Assembly: GCA_014728185.1 (NCBI GenBank)
Contig: WJMB01000019.1
Span: 1 to 10,672, forward strand
Length of the DNA: 10,672 bases
Reading direction: 5' to 3'
Origin: Candidatus Coatesiibacteriota bacterium
GTDB lineage: Bacteria; RBG-13-66-14
Shown here: positions 1 through 6,210 of the stretch, in pieces
Layout of the letters: every line of letters begins with the position of its first letter
Position numbering within the stretch: position 1 is the first letter of the stretch
The notes under the pieces: model-generated
The model's database searches: none
Seen by the model: only the letters and a program-made list of their open reading frames with translations
Told to the model about the DNA's origin: nothing
Program-made: the position numbers and the translations under genes

Positions 1-375
1 AGGCTATGCCGAATGATGTTTGGCCTGCCAACTCAATTCTTCAGCGCCTGCTAGTTATATATGCATGATAATTAGTTGCTTAGCATCGATAAATCGTCAT
101 CGAAGCCCATTGCGCCAAGCAGTTGATAATGGAGCGTCGTGACGTCGCTACAGGCATCCTGGGAATGTGGAAATCCAGGTACCTGCCACAAGCAGCTCAC
201 TTGATGTGCACGTCTGATTGCCTGCTGACAGCATGTATCAGAACGATATCCAGTAACACCATGGTCCGTGACAGTTAAGTGATCCCAAGGAAAATTTTGG
301 CATATCGATCGGGAGTCGTTCGTGAGGTAGTTTTGAGCACTTCCGCTCTAAATGCCGCTCTTATGCGTTTTCGAC
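1..375. repeat. Long dispersed intergenic repeat, copy 1 (short form)
   Basis: Bases 1-287 align without gaps to 6211-6497. By hand count there are 18 substitutions (about 94% identity), 11 of them transitions. Bases 303-375 align to 6794-6865 with more divergence and one small indel. Between these blocks this copy has only 15 bases (288-302), where the other copy has about 296. The substitutions cluster at 212-233, while 65-117, 153-193 and 234-287 are identical. Conserved blocks contain short palindromes: a 10-base one at 176-185 (CAGGTACCTG), an 8-base one at 258-265 (ACCATGGT), a hairpin at 133-149, and a 6-bp hairpin at 8-24 where the only change between copies turns G-C into G-U. The window begins inside or at the edge of the repeat, so its left end is unknown. 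No coding capacity is supported. Confidence 0.9.
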
Positions 376-640
376 GTAGGTTCAGTTTAAGGTGATAATC
401 CCTTAGGCAATACATCTGACACCAGCCCGCAGTTACCACCCTCGGTTTCTACTTGACTCATAAGTGCATCGATAACAAAGATAAAGGGCGCGCGTGATGG
501 TATCGGCAGCAAGGCCGGCATCAGGAACCAATCACTTGTCGCGGCTCTGATCAGCTATCAAAAAAGGCTCGGTTTGTTGTGATGATCCCTTCCAGACTGA
601 CGATCCCTGACCACGGGCGGATTGAAAAGGAGCACCTATT
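376..640. other. Gene-free stretch with a fragment of the same repeat family
   Basis: No gene is visible. Bases 451-478 match 6047-6074 at 24 of 28 positions, all four differences being transitions, and looser similarity continues to about 511 (6105). In the longer copy this module lies upstream of the main repeat block, so here it appears to start a second, truncated unit just before the OsmC-family gene. I found no convincing promoter for that gene. A GATAAT at 394-399 has no good -35 partner. Confidence 0.6.
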
Positions 641-1099
641 ATGAAAGCCGAAGTACGCCACCTCGAGGGGATGACCTTCCTCGGCCGCGGCCTGGAGAGT
701 TCCTGCTGGGTGCCCCTGGACGCCCCGGCGGAGAAGGGCGGCGCCGGATCGGCGACCCGACCGATGGAGCTGCTGCTGATCGGCCTGGGCGGCTGCACCG
801 GCATGGACGTCTACGGCATCCTGCGTAAGATGCGCCTGCCCCTGGCCGGGTTCCGCGTCGAGCTCGAGGGCGACCGCGCCGAGGAGCACCCCAGGGGCTT
901 CGAGAAGATCACTGTTATCTACCACGTCTGGGGCGACGGCCTAGACGAAGACAAGGTCGCCGAGGCAGTGCGTCTTTCCGAAGAAAAATACTGCGGGGCC
1001 AAGGCCTCACTCTCCGCCGTGGAGTTCTCCTCGCGCATCGAGATCCACCCGGCCGACGAGGCGCCCAACGCCCCGCTGAAGCGCGGCTCGCGCGCCTAG
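641..1099 (+). CDS. OsmC/Ohr-family protein
   Basis: The 152-residue product fits the usual 130-160 residue size of OsmC/Ohr proteins. These are dimeric cytosolic proteins that often reduce organic hydroperoxides through a redox-active cysteine pair, though many branches have other or unknown thiol roles. Visible here are the first helix motif with Cys52 (RPMELLLIGLGGCTG, residues 40-54) and the second helix with Cys118 (SEEKYCGAKASLS, 113-125). Both expected cysteines are therefore present. The start is well set: AAGGAG at 627-632 lies 8 bases before the ATG. The gene is first in a probable operon, 71 bases upstream of a flavoprotein gene. The GGCTG context resembles the general OsmC/YhfA-type branch more than classical Ohr. 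Peroxidase activity is inferred from the family, not shown. Confidence 0.88.
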   Translation: MKAEVRHLEGMTFLGRGLESSCWVPLDAPAEKGGAGSATRPMELLLIGLGGCTGMDVYGILRKMRLPLAGFRVELEGDRAEEHPRGFEKITVIYHVWGDGLDEDKVAEAVRLSEEKYCGAKASLSAVEFSSRIEIHPADEAPNAPLKRGSRA

Positions 1100-1170
1100 A
1101 AGCAACTACCACGATCAACTAGCCAGTTGACGCTCTTCCCGTAGTTAATCAGTCTTTCAAGAGGTCGATT

Positions 1171-2568
1171 ATGTCCCCACGCGAGCGCCTCGAGTGCGAC
1201 GTGCTGATCATCGGCGCCGGCGCCGCCGGCTGCCTCGCCGCGCTGACCCTGGCCCGCGAGGCTCCCGGCCTGACGACGGTGCTCATCGACCGCGCCCGGC
1301 CGTCCCGCTCGGGCTCCCTGGCCTCCGGAGCTGAACGACTCGACCCGGACCCGGGGCGGGCCGACTTCACCCCGGCCGACGAGGGACTGGCCGAACCGCT
1401 GTTCGATGAGCTGGAGCCGACCCTGGAGCTGTTGCGCTCTCTGGGCCTGCGGATCGGCGAACCCCTGCCCGGCGGCGGCCTGCGGATCCCCGGCGAAAAC
1501 CTCAAGGGTCTGTTGGCGCGGGCCGTGGAGTCGACGGACGTCCGGATGCTGTCCGACTACTTCGTCGGCGGTCTGTTGACGACAAACGAGAGCCGCGTCT
1601 GCGGCGCCCTGGCCTTCGAGGTCCGCCAGGAGCGTTTCCTCGAGCTGCGCGCCCGCGCAGTTCTGCTGGCGACGGGCGCCGTTTACGGGCTCCACGGCGA
1701 CGGGCTGGGCTCCGACTTCGGACCTGGCTCGCCCTACAACTCCGGCGCCGCCCTGGGCCTGGCGGCCGGAGCGTTGCTAACACACCCCAACGAACTCCAC
1801 CGACCGCTGGTCCTGGCCGACTCCCGGGCACCGGCGCGCTGCCTGCTCGAGTTCGCCGCCGCGGTGGTGGACGGCGCGGGAAAGAGCCTGGAAACGACGG
1901 CGGAGGCTGAGCTGCGCCGACTCCTCGCCGCAGATCCAACCGGCGAAAACGGCCCCTACTGGGTCGTTCTCGAAGACCATTCACCGGAGGCCCCGGCTGA
2001 GCTCCAGCGCCGCTATCTGGAGTGCCATCCCGCCGCGACGCTGCGCTGGGCCGCCATCGACTTCCCCCGCCGGGGACTGGAGCTGCGCCTGGGCGCCCCG
2101 GTCCTCGACGGCGGCTTCACCCGGGCCGGGCTGGGAGTCGACGCCGAGCGCCGCACCACAGCCGCCGGCCTCTGGGCCGCCGGCTCCTGCGCCGGGGGTG
2201 TGACGGGCAAGGGTCTGCTGGGGCGGATGGCCGAAGGCCGTTTGGCGGCACGGGGCCTGACCGGCGACCTGCCCGATGATACCGGTCCTCCCGAAGAAGC
2301 CGCCGTCGACGCCCTCCAGGATTTCATCGGCGCCCCGCTGACCCGGCTGACCCGGGTGGGCTCGGGGATCCGCGCGCGGGAGTACACCGAGCGGCTGAGG
2401 CGGATCATGGACGATTACGCGCCCGATGGCGCGTCGTCATCCACGGCGCGGGCGACGGCGGCCGGTGAGGCGCTGGAGGAGCTTGACGACGCCGCCGAGC
2501 TTCTGCTGGCCGCCAGCCATCTCGAGCTGGCCCGCGCCCTGCTTTCTTCGAGCGGGAGTTATCGATGA
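1171..2568 (+). CDS. FAD-dependent oxidoreductase, SdhA/NadB/AprA superfamily
   Basis: The 465-residue product opens with a Rossmann FAD-binding segment (DVLIIGAGAAG, residues 10-20). It continues with an RSGSLASG loop near 46-53, which resembles the flavin-contacting SGA-GG loop of fumarate reductases and APS reductase alpha subunits. A second nucleotide-contact strand (ARAVLLATGA, 161-170) and the family's C-terminal FAD signature (GGFTRAGLGVD at 314-324 and GLWAAGSCAGG at 333-343) follow. The rest is helical. It is shorter than NadB (about 520) or SdhA (about 590), and the capping region (about 195-305) lacks the Arg/His motifs I would expect for succinate, fumarate or aspartate chemistry. 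The substrate is therefore unknown. The ATG follows AAGAGGT at 1159-1165. The stop overlaps the next gene's start as ATGA. An L-aspartate oxidase name would be over-specific. Confidence 0.85.
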   Translation: MSPRERLECDVLIIGAGAAGCLAALTLAREAPGLTTVLIDRARPSRSGSLASGAERLDPDPGRADFTPADEGLAEPLFDELEPTLELLRSLGLRIGEPLPGGGLRIPGENLKGLLARAVESTDVRMLSDYFVGGLLTTNESRVCGALAFEVRQERFLELRARAVLLATGAVYGLHGDGLGSDFGPGSPYNSGAALGLAAGALLTHPNELHRPLVLADSRAPARCLLEFAAAVVDGAGKSLETTAEAELRRLLAADPTGENGPYWVVLEDHSPEAPAELQRRYLECHPAATLRWAAIDFPRRGLELRLGAPVLDGGFTRAGLGVDAERRTTAAGLWAAGSCAGGVTGKGLLGRMAEGRLAARGLTGDLPDDTGPPEEAAVDALQDFIGAPLTRLTRVGSGIRAREYTERLRRIMDDYAPDGASSSTARATAAGEALEELDDAAELLLAASHLELARALLSSSGSYR

Positions 2569-3263
2569 AAGCGGCTCTGGTAACCTTCGGTGACGAGAAT
2601 GTCCGGGAGTGGACCCGGGTCTCCTTCCCCCTCAAGGAGCGCTACTGCCGCCTGCACGGCTACGGCTTCCACAGCGCCGGGGAGCGCCTGGACGACCGCC
2701 CCGCCGGCTGGAGCAAGATACCGCTGCTGCTGCGCCAGCTGGACGACTACGAGCTGCTCTACTGGTCCGACGCCGACAGCGTGATCATGCAGCCCGCCGT
2801 CCGCCTCGAGGAACCGGCCGACCCGAAGGCCGAGCTGACCTTCTGCATAGCCGGGCTTCACGGCACCCTGAACTCGGGCGAGTTTTTCGTCCGCAACAGC
2901 CCCTGGGCGCGGGATTTCCTGGAAACCGTCTACGCCCAGGGATTCCTGGTCAACAATGAGCGCGGCAGACCGAAGACCCCGGGGCACTGGCTGCGCCGCA
3001 AGCTCTGCGGCTGCGTGGGCTGTCGCAAGTTCCAATACGACCAGAAGGCCTTCACCCACGTCGTCCACCACCTGGACCCGGCGGAGCGGGAGAGCCGCCT
3101 GGCCTTCTATCCGCCCGAGCACCCGCTGTACTTCAACGGCTACGGTGAGCACTACCGCGAGGGCGTCTTCGTGCGGCACTTCCCGGGCTCGCACAAGAAC
3201 CATACGGCCTTCCTCACCGCAGCCGCCGAGGCCGAAAGGCGCCTCGAGGCACTGGGCGGATGA
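2565..3263 (+). CDS. Putative GT34-like (GMA12/MNN10 type) glycosyltransferase
   Basis: The 232-residue product matches the layout of GT34-type galactosyl/mannosyltransferases. An early HGY motif (31-33) is followed by GWSKIPLL (48-55) before the metal-binding DxD (WSDADSVI, 67-74; Asp69, Asp71). Next come NSGEFFVRNS (103-112), a DQ pair (159-160) often seen before the acceptor region, and a closing HFPGSHK (205-211). It has no signal peptide or membrane segment, so it is probably cytosolic or peripheral. Residues 148-153 carry a C-G-C-V-G-C cluster that is not part of the core fold and could bind a metal. The start overlaps the upstream stop by 4 bases, which implies translational coupling. 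The enzyme presumably transfers a sugar from a nucleotide donor to an envelope glycan or other acceptor. Donor and acceptor cannot be read from sequence. Confidence 0.75.
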   Translation: MKAALVTFGDENVREWTRVSFPLKERYCRLHGYGFHSAGERLDDRPAGWSKIPLLLRQLDDYELLYWSDADSVIMQPAVRLEEPADPKAELTFCIAGLHGTLNSGEFFVRNSPWARDFLETVYAQGFLVNNERGRPKTPGHWLRRKLCGCVGCRKFQYDQKAFTHVVHHLDPAERESRLAFYPPEHPLYFNGYGEHYREGVFVRHFPGSHKNHTAFLTAAAEAERRLEALGG

Positions 3264-3740
3264 GATCGTCTTTGATTACAATATCATCCCGCCATCACAA
3301 ATGCTGGTTCCGGCTGCCTACGTCCCCCTTGAATTAACAACTTTGTATCATATATCCTCTGCGGATCGGGTTTATGACTATAATCCACAGATAATACACG
3401 TAATGTATCAGAAGCGCCGGTCACATATGAGCAGTCAATTAATAGCTGTGACAAAGTGTATGCTCTGCGGATAAACAGCTTGTACAGTAACTTGCACCCA
3501 GCATTCAATCAGCTTTGACCATCAACTGCATCAATCGCAATCAATACACAAAACAATCCACAACGAGGGTCCGGACTACGGAGCGGTTTAACAGCCGTCC
3601 GAACCTCATCGGAACGCAAACCGGGATTAGCCTTCACTCCGGACAGCCTGGACGACATATCACAGAAAGAGTTACTCAATATTTATATTTCAATAACTAG
3701 TAGTAAAGTCAACACATAAACTACGCAAGTGGAGGCACCC
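3264..3740. other. Gene-free, low-GC stretch with a degenerate repeat module
   Basis: No gene is supported. Bases 3406-3437 match 5938-5969 at 26 of 32 positions, centred on TATGAGCAGTCA. CTGCGGATCG upstream (3359-3368) recurs at 5873-5882, and CTCTGCGGAT occurs twice locally (3357-3366, 3463-3472). The order of these pieces is the same in both intergenic regions, which suggests homologous but eroded copies. The stretch is clearly less GC-rich than the flanking genes. I see no clear terminator for the glycosyltransferase gene and no clear promoter for the gene at 3741. Confidence 0.6.
3569..3644. other. Three nested inverted repeats (possible structured RNA or DNA element)
   Basis: The outer arms GTCCGGA (3569-3575) and TCCGGAC (3638-3644) enclose CGGTTT (3584-3589) and AAACCG (3618-3623). 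These in turn enclose TCCGA (3598-3602) and TCGGA (3609-3613) around a 6-base loop. All three pairings are perfect and mutually compatible, giving an interrupted stem of 18 bp over 76 bases. No T-run follows, so it is not a standard terminator. It lies about 100 bases upstream of the gene at 3741. Function is unknown. Confidence 0.5.
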
Positions 3741-3989
3741 TTGGCTAAACGACGCAAGAAAGGCTACTGGTTGTCCCTCGCCCTGGCGATCATCCTGACC
3801 CTGGCGGCGGCCAAGACCCTGCTGCCCAACCCCGACGCCGGCAAGGACTGCCGCCTGGGCTATCGGGCCGGTTGCAGCTTCACCCCCTACAGCACGCTGA
3901 TCCTTGTTGCTCTGGCTTACGGCAACTGCCGGTTGCGCAAACGCTTCCTGACCGAGATCGTCCCCGACGAACCCGGAGTGTCCCAATGA
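3741..3989 (+). CDS. Small two-helix membrane protein, unknown function
   Basis: I do not recognise a characterised family. The 82-residue product has a basic N-terminus (MAKRRKKGYW), a first hydrophobic helix at about 10-28, a short loop with Cys37 and Cys45 (CRLGYRAGC), and a second hydrophobic segment at about 47-62 containing CSFTPYSTLIL. Cys63 and a basic segment (RLRKR) follow. The positive-inside rule would put both termini in the cytoplasm and the cysteine loop outside. I chose TTG at 3741 as the start because GGAGG (3731-3735) precedes it by 5 bases. A GTG at 3729 overlaps that site and has no ribosome-binding site of its own. The stop overlaps the next start by 4 bases (ATGA), so the lipoprotein downstream is probably translated with it. 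Confidence 0.7.
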   Translation: MAKRRKKGYWLSLALAIILTLAAAKTLLPNPDAGKDCRLGYRAGCSFTPYSTLILVALAYGNCRLRKRFLTEIVPDEPGVSQ

Positions 3990-4414
3990 TCAGAGCCCTC
4001 ATCGCCCTGGCTTTGCTTCCCGTCGTCTTAGCCTGCAGCACGGCTCACGACGACTTCCGCGAGCAGGCCGCCGACGTGGTCGACGGTTTCCTCGAGGCCG
4101 TCGTAGCCGGTGACGCCGACAAAGCCGCCTCCTACGCCCTGATTGAAGGCGACAGCAAGTACTTCGTCGTCTTCACCGAGATGCTGGCCGCGGGCGAGCT
4201 GGTGGTCCACGAGGCCGAGCTGCTGCACCTCGGCGAGATCAGCGAAGGTGCGGCACCCCACGACATGGACCGCCTCACGGCGCGCATCGACGCTCGGATA
4301 ACCCGCTTCGGTGTGGAACTGCACCGCAGCGAGTACGACCTGGGCCTGGTCGGCGAGGAGCGCAAGTGGTACATCAAGGATGTGCCCGACGACTTCACCG
4401 ATTACTCGCAATAG
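3986..4414 (+). CDS. Small putative lipoprotein, possible NTF2-like fold
   Basis: The 142-residue product has a short signal peptide ending in a lipobox-like VLAC with Cys17 (MIRALIALALLPVVLAC). The mature part begins with a helix (FREQAADVVDGFLEAVVAGDADKAASYA, about 23-50). Helix-rich openings of this kind, with gd-..Aa-.y, are common in DUF4878/NTF2-like exported proteins. Later strands end in KWYIKDV, which fits the closing strand of that fold. Ser at +2 after the lipidated Cys would favour the outer membrane under the E. coli rule. The start is fixed by its overlap with the upstream stop. An in-frame extension upstream exists but lies inside the preceding gene and would destroy the signal peptide. 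The NTF2-like assignment is tentative, and no ligand or partner can be inferred. Confidence 0.72.
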   Translation: MIRALIALALLPVVLACSTAHDDFREQAADVVDGFLEAVVAGDADKAASYALIEGDSKYFVVFTEMLAAGELVVHEAELLHLGEISEGAAPHDMDRLTARIDARITRFGVELHRSEYDLGLVGEERKWYIKDVPDDFTDYSQ

Positions 4415-4423
4415 GTACCAGGC

Positions 4424-4609
4424 CGACCTTGGCCGAAACCGGCCGGAAGGGTTGTCCTAACCCGAGCCCGGCTTTGGCACGTTTCTTGCGACGTTCCATC
4501 GCCGACCGGCATTCCGGCCCGGTCGCCCTGCTGCAAGAAACGTGCCAAAGCCTCCCCACCGGATACTCGAGGGGTCCGACGGCCAGGAGAGCGGTTTCGG
4601 CCAAGATCG
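4424..4609. repeat. Nested palindromic element between two lipoprotein genes
   Basis: The outer inverted repeat pairs 4428-4441 (CTTGGCCGAAACCG) perfectly with 4592-4605. Three further pairs (4424-4426 with 4607-4609) follow after one mismatch. Inside, a perfect 20-bp inverted repeat pairs 4470-4489 (GGCTTTGGCACGTTTCTTGC) with 4533-4552. Its loop holds another perfect 7-bp stem (4503-4509 with 4519-4525). A side hairpin (GGGTT/AACCC, 4449-4463) occupies the left shoulder. All these pairings are compatible and would give a branched cruciform or RNA. There is no T-run and no open frame that looks real. MITE, structured intercistronic RNA and protein-binding palindrome are all possible. Confidence 0.85.
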
Positions 4610-4665
4610 CCGCATGACAACCAACCTGACGATAGGAATCCCCCACCACTCAACCGAGGTCAAGG

Positions 4666-5124
4666 ATGCTCCGTCGATTTTCCCTGCTGATGGTCCCCCT
4701 GCTGTTGCTCTCCTGCGGTGAGGACGCCTCACAAGGCGAAGAGAACCCCGTCGAGAACGACGCGCAGCCCCAAAGCCCGACCGAGCTGCCGGCGCCGCCC
4801 GAGCTCGCCGCCGCCGTCGAGGACTTCCTCAACGACGTCAGCCTGGGCTACGGCGTCGAGGTTCGGGAAGCCTTCGCACCCGAGGCCCCCGCCGACGAGG
4901 TCGACGAGCTGACTGAAGCCCTGGACTCCGGCGTCCTGCTGGTCACCTCGGTCCAGCAGCTCGGACCGGTGCGTCTGTTCGAGAGCGACGCCGGCCCCCG
5001 CGGGAGCGTCGAGCTTGAGTATCAGGCGTTGCGTGACGGCGAGGAGACCGGCGGCCGCGGCGGCCTGGAGCTCGTCGAGACGCCGGAGGGCTGGCGGGTG
5101 CTCGAGCACCCCTTCGTCGAGTAG
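4666..5124 (+). CDS. Small putative lipoprotein, unknown function
   Basis: The 152-residue product has a clear lipoprotein signal: basic n-region, hydrophobic core (MVPLLLL), and lipobox LLSC with Cys17. A low-complexity acidic/Pro-rich linker (about 18-45, rich in Glu, Gln, Pro) then separates the lipid anchor from a folded domain. That domain starts with a helix (ELAAAVEDFLNDVSLGYGVEVREAF, about 46-70) and ends in strands with GWRVLEHPF (about 142-150). The helix-then-strand plan parallels the lipoprotein at 3986-4414, so both may be NTF2-like, although direct similarity is low. The ATG follows GAGGT at 4656-4660 with 5-base spacing. The gene is third in a same-strand cluster, but the 186-base palindromic element in between may uncouple its expression. 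No function can be assigned. Confidence 0.7.
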   Translation: MLRRFSLLMVPLLLLSCGEDASQGEENPVENDAQPQSPTELPAPPELAAAVEDFLNDVSLGYGVEVREAFAPEAPADEVDELTEALDSGVLLVTSVQQLGPVRLFESDAGPRGSVELEYQALRDGEETGGRGGLELVETPEGWRVLEHPFVE

Positions 5125-5168
5125 CGGACACGGGGGCGTCACGTCTGCTTGAATAACCGGACATAAAC

Positions 5169-5190
5169 GGGCGGACCCGCTGGTCCGCCC
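5169..5190. terminator. Hairpin between convergent genes, probable bidirectional terminator
   Basis: A perfect 9-bp stem (GGGCGGACC at 5169-5177 with GGTCCGCCC at 5182-5190) closes a 4-base loop. It lies between the stops of two convergent genes, 45 bases after one and 22 after the other. On the minus strand the stem is followed by GTTTATG, a weak T-run. On the plus strand there is none. Position makes a terminator role likely. Confidence 0.65.
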
Positions 5191-5212
5191 TCAGTGTTAG
5201 GCTGACGCGCGC

Positions 5213-5710
5213 TCAGTCCCAGTTGCCGACGAACTCCAGGCGCAGCTCCGGCGCTCCGCACTCCGGGCAGGTGAAGCCCCCGCGCAGCAGGTCCTCCACC
5301 AGCTCCAGTGAGGCGAGCTCGCCGCTGAAGCCCTCCTCGAGCTCGACCCAGAGCGGCAGGCCCTCCTCGCCGGACAGCTCGTTCAGACGCTCCGGCGGTG
5401 TGAATCCGTTGTGGGCGGCGGCGACTTCGTCGAAGTGGGCTTCGGTGAACTCGCCGATCTCGCGGTGGCTGTTATTGATTGTCACGCCGATCTCCTCGGC
5501 GGTCTTGACGACGAGGTTGAAGTAGACCTCGTAAAGCAGGCCGGACTCGAGGTCCTGATAGTAGAGGTGCAGGTGGCCGGGCATCATCCCGCCGCCGTAG
5601 AAGTAGTGGTCGGTGGTATGACCGCACTCACCGCAGACGCCGACAAGGATCTCGCCGCCGAAGGCGGTCGGGATCAACAGCAGCAGCGCCAGAAGGATAA
5701 CCTTACGCAT
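5213..5710 (-). CDS. Exported four-cysteine (zinc-ribbon-like) protein, unknown function
   Basis: The 165-residue product begins with a classical signal peptide (MRKVILLALLLLIPTAFGG, cleavage probably near residue 18-19). Two CxxC knuckles follow: VCGECG with Cys26/Cys29 near the mature N-terminus, and TCPECG with Cys148/Cys151 near the C-terminus. Together they could form a single zinc ribbon whose halves are separated by about 118 residues. The insert starts with a His/Tyr/Gly-rich segment (HTTDHYFYGGG and MPGHLHLYY, about 31-51; His31, His35, His46, His48) that could add metal ligands. A more regular acidic alpha/beta portion follows. AAGGA (complement of 5716-5720) lies 5 bases before the ATG. 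It is transcribed alone, towards the lipoprotein cluster. Alternatively the CxxC pairs form disulfides. I do not recognise a named family. Confidence 0.72.
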   Translation of the reverse strand: MRKVILLALLLLIPTAFGGEILVGVCGECGHTTDHYFYGGGMMPGHLHLYYQDLESGLLYEVYFNLVVKTAEEIGVTINNSHREIGEFTEAHFDEVAAAHNGFTPPERLNELSGEEGLPLWVELEEGFSGELASLELVEDLLRGGFTCPECGAPELRLEFVGNWD

Positions 5711-6210
5711 AGGGTTCCTTTCTCAGATTCGCCAAGAGGGAAGGGCCGACGGTCTCAAAGGTCATCGAATACAGCATATCAGCTTTTGGTGTGTTTTACC
5801 GTGAAACAAATCGTTATGTGTTCAGCTCGCGTAACTCGACCGCCCTTCCAACCAATGGGCTGTTGTTTCCTACTGCGGATCGTGTGCACTGTTCGGACCG
5901 ATTTGCGACGTTTGTTCCGCTGATAGCACGTTTGTAATCTCAGAAACATCCGTCACCTATGAGCAGTCATAAAGTGGCGGCTTCAAGATGCGTGCGCGGT
6001 GTACAATCTATTATGCCAGCAACTTGCTTTTCTTTCATTCGATGAAACTCGACTTATAAGCGCATCAATAACAAGCAGTTAGTTTTTGCGTGGTGATATC
6101 GGGACGGATTATCACACATTCTTCTGAATTGCAATTGGCATCACACACGACCCCGGACCAGTCAACTTCAACTCGAAACACCGCCCCACCTCGAAATAGC
6201 TGCTGATACG
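5711..6210. other. Gene-free, low-GC stretch with upstream repeat modules
   Basis: No gene is supported. A plus-strand frame reaching to 5923 is an extension of the antisense of the exported-protein gene. Two modules recur elsewhere: 5873-5969 (CTGCGGATCG, then TATGAGCAGTCA) matches 3359-3437, and 6047-6105 matches 451-511. They sit directly upstream of the main repeat block at 6211 and so appear to be the left part of a larger repeat unit. One sampled 60-base line (6061-6120) is about 42% GC. I see no convincing promoter for the minus-strand gene ending at 5710. Confidence 0.6.

Noticed and set aside
1..375. CRISPR array or insertion sequence as an explanation for the repeats
   Set aside because: There are no short regularly spaced repeats and spacers, no transposase, no terminal inverted repeats and no visible target-site duplication.
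1115..1130. A 6-bp hairpin (TCAACT/AGTTGA) after the OsmC-family gene as a terminator
   Set aside because: The stem is short and AT-rich with no T-run, and the next gene follows closely on the same strand, so co-transcription is more likely.
3729..3989. GTG at 3729 as the start of the small membrane protein
   Set aside because: It overlaps the GGAGG that would serve as ribosome-binding site for TTG at 3741, and no such site lies upstream of 3729.
4366..4649. Several overlapping short frames on both strands across the nested palindrome
   Set aside because: They arise from the inverted-repeat sequence, lack ribosome-binding sites, and are mutually exclusive. The DNA or RNA structure explains the region better.
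5411..5923. A 170-codon plus-strand frame overlapping the exported zinc-ribbon gene
   Set aside because: Most of it is antisense to a gene with a clear signal peptide, CxxC motifs and ribosome-binding site. The remainder runs into non-coding gap sequence.
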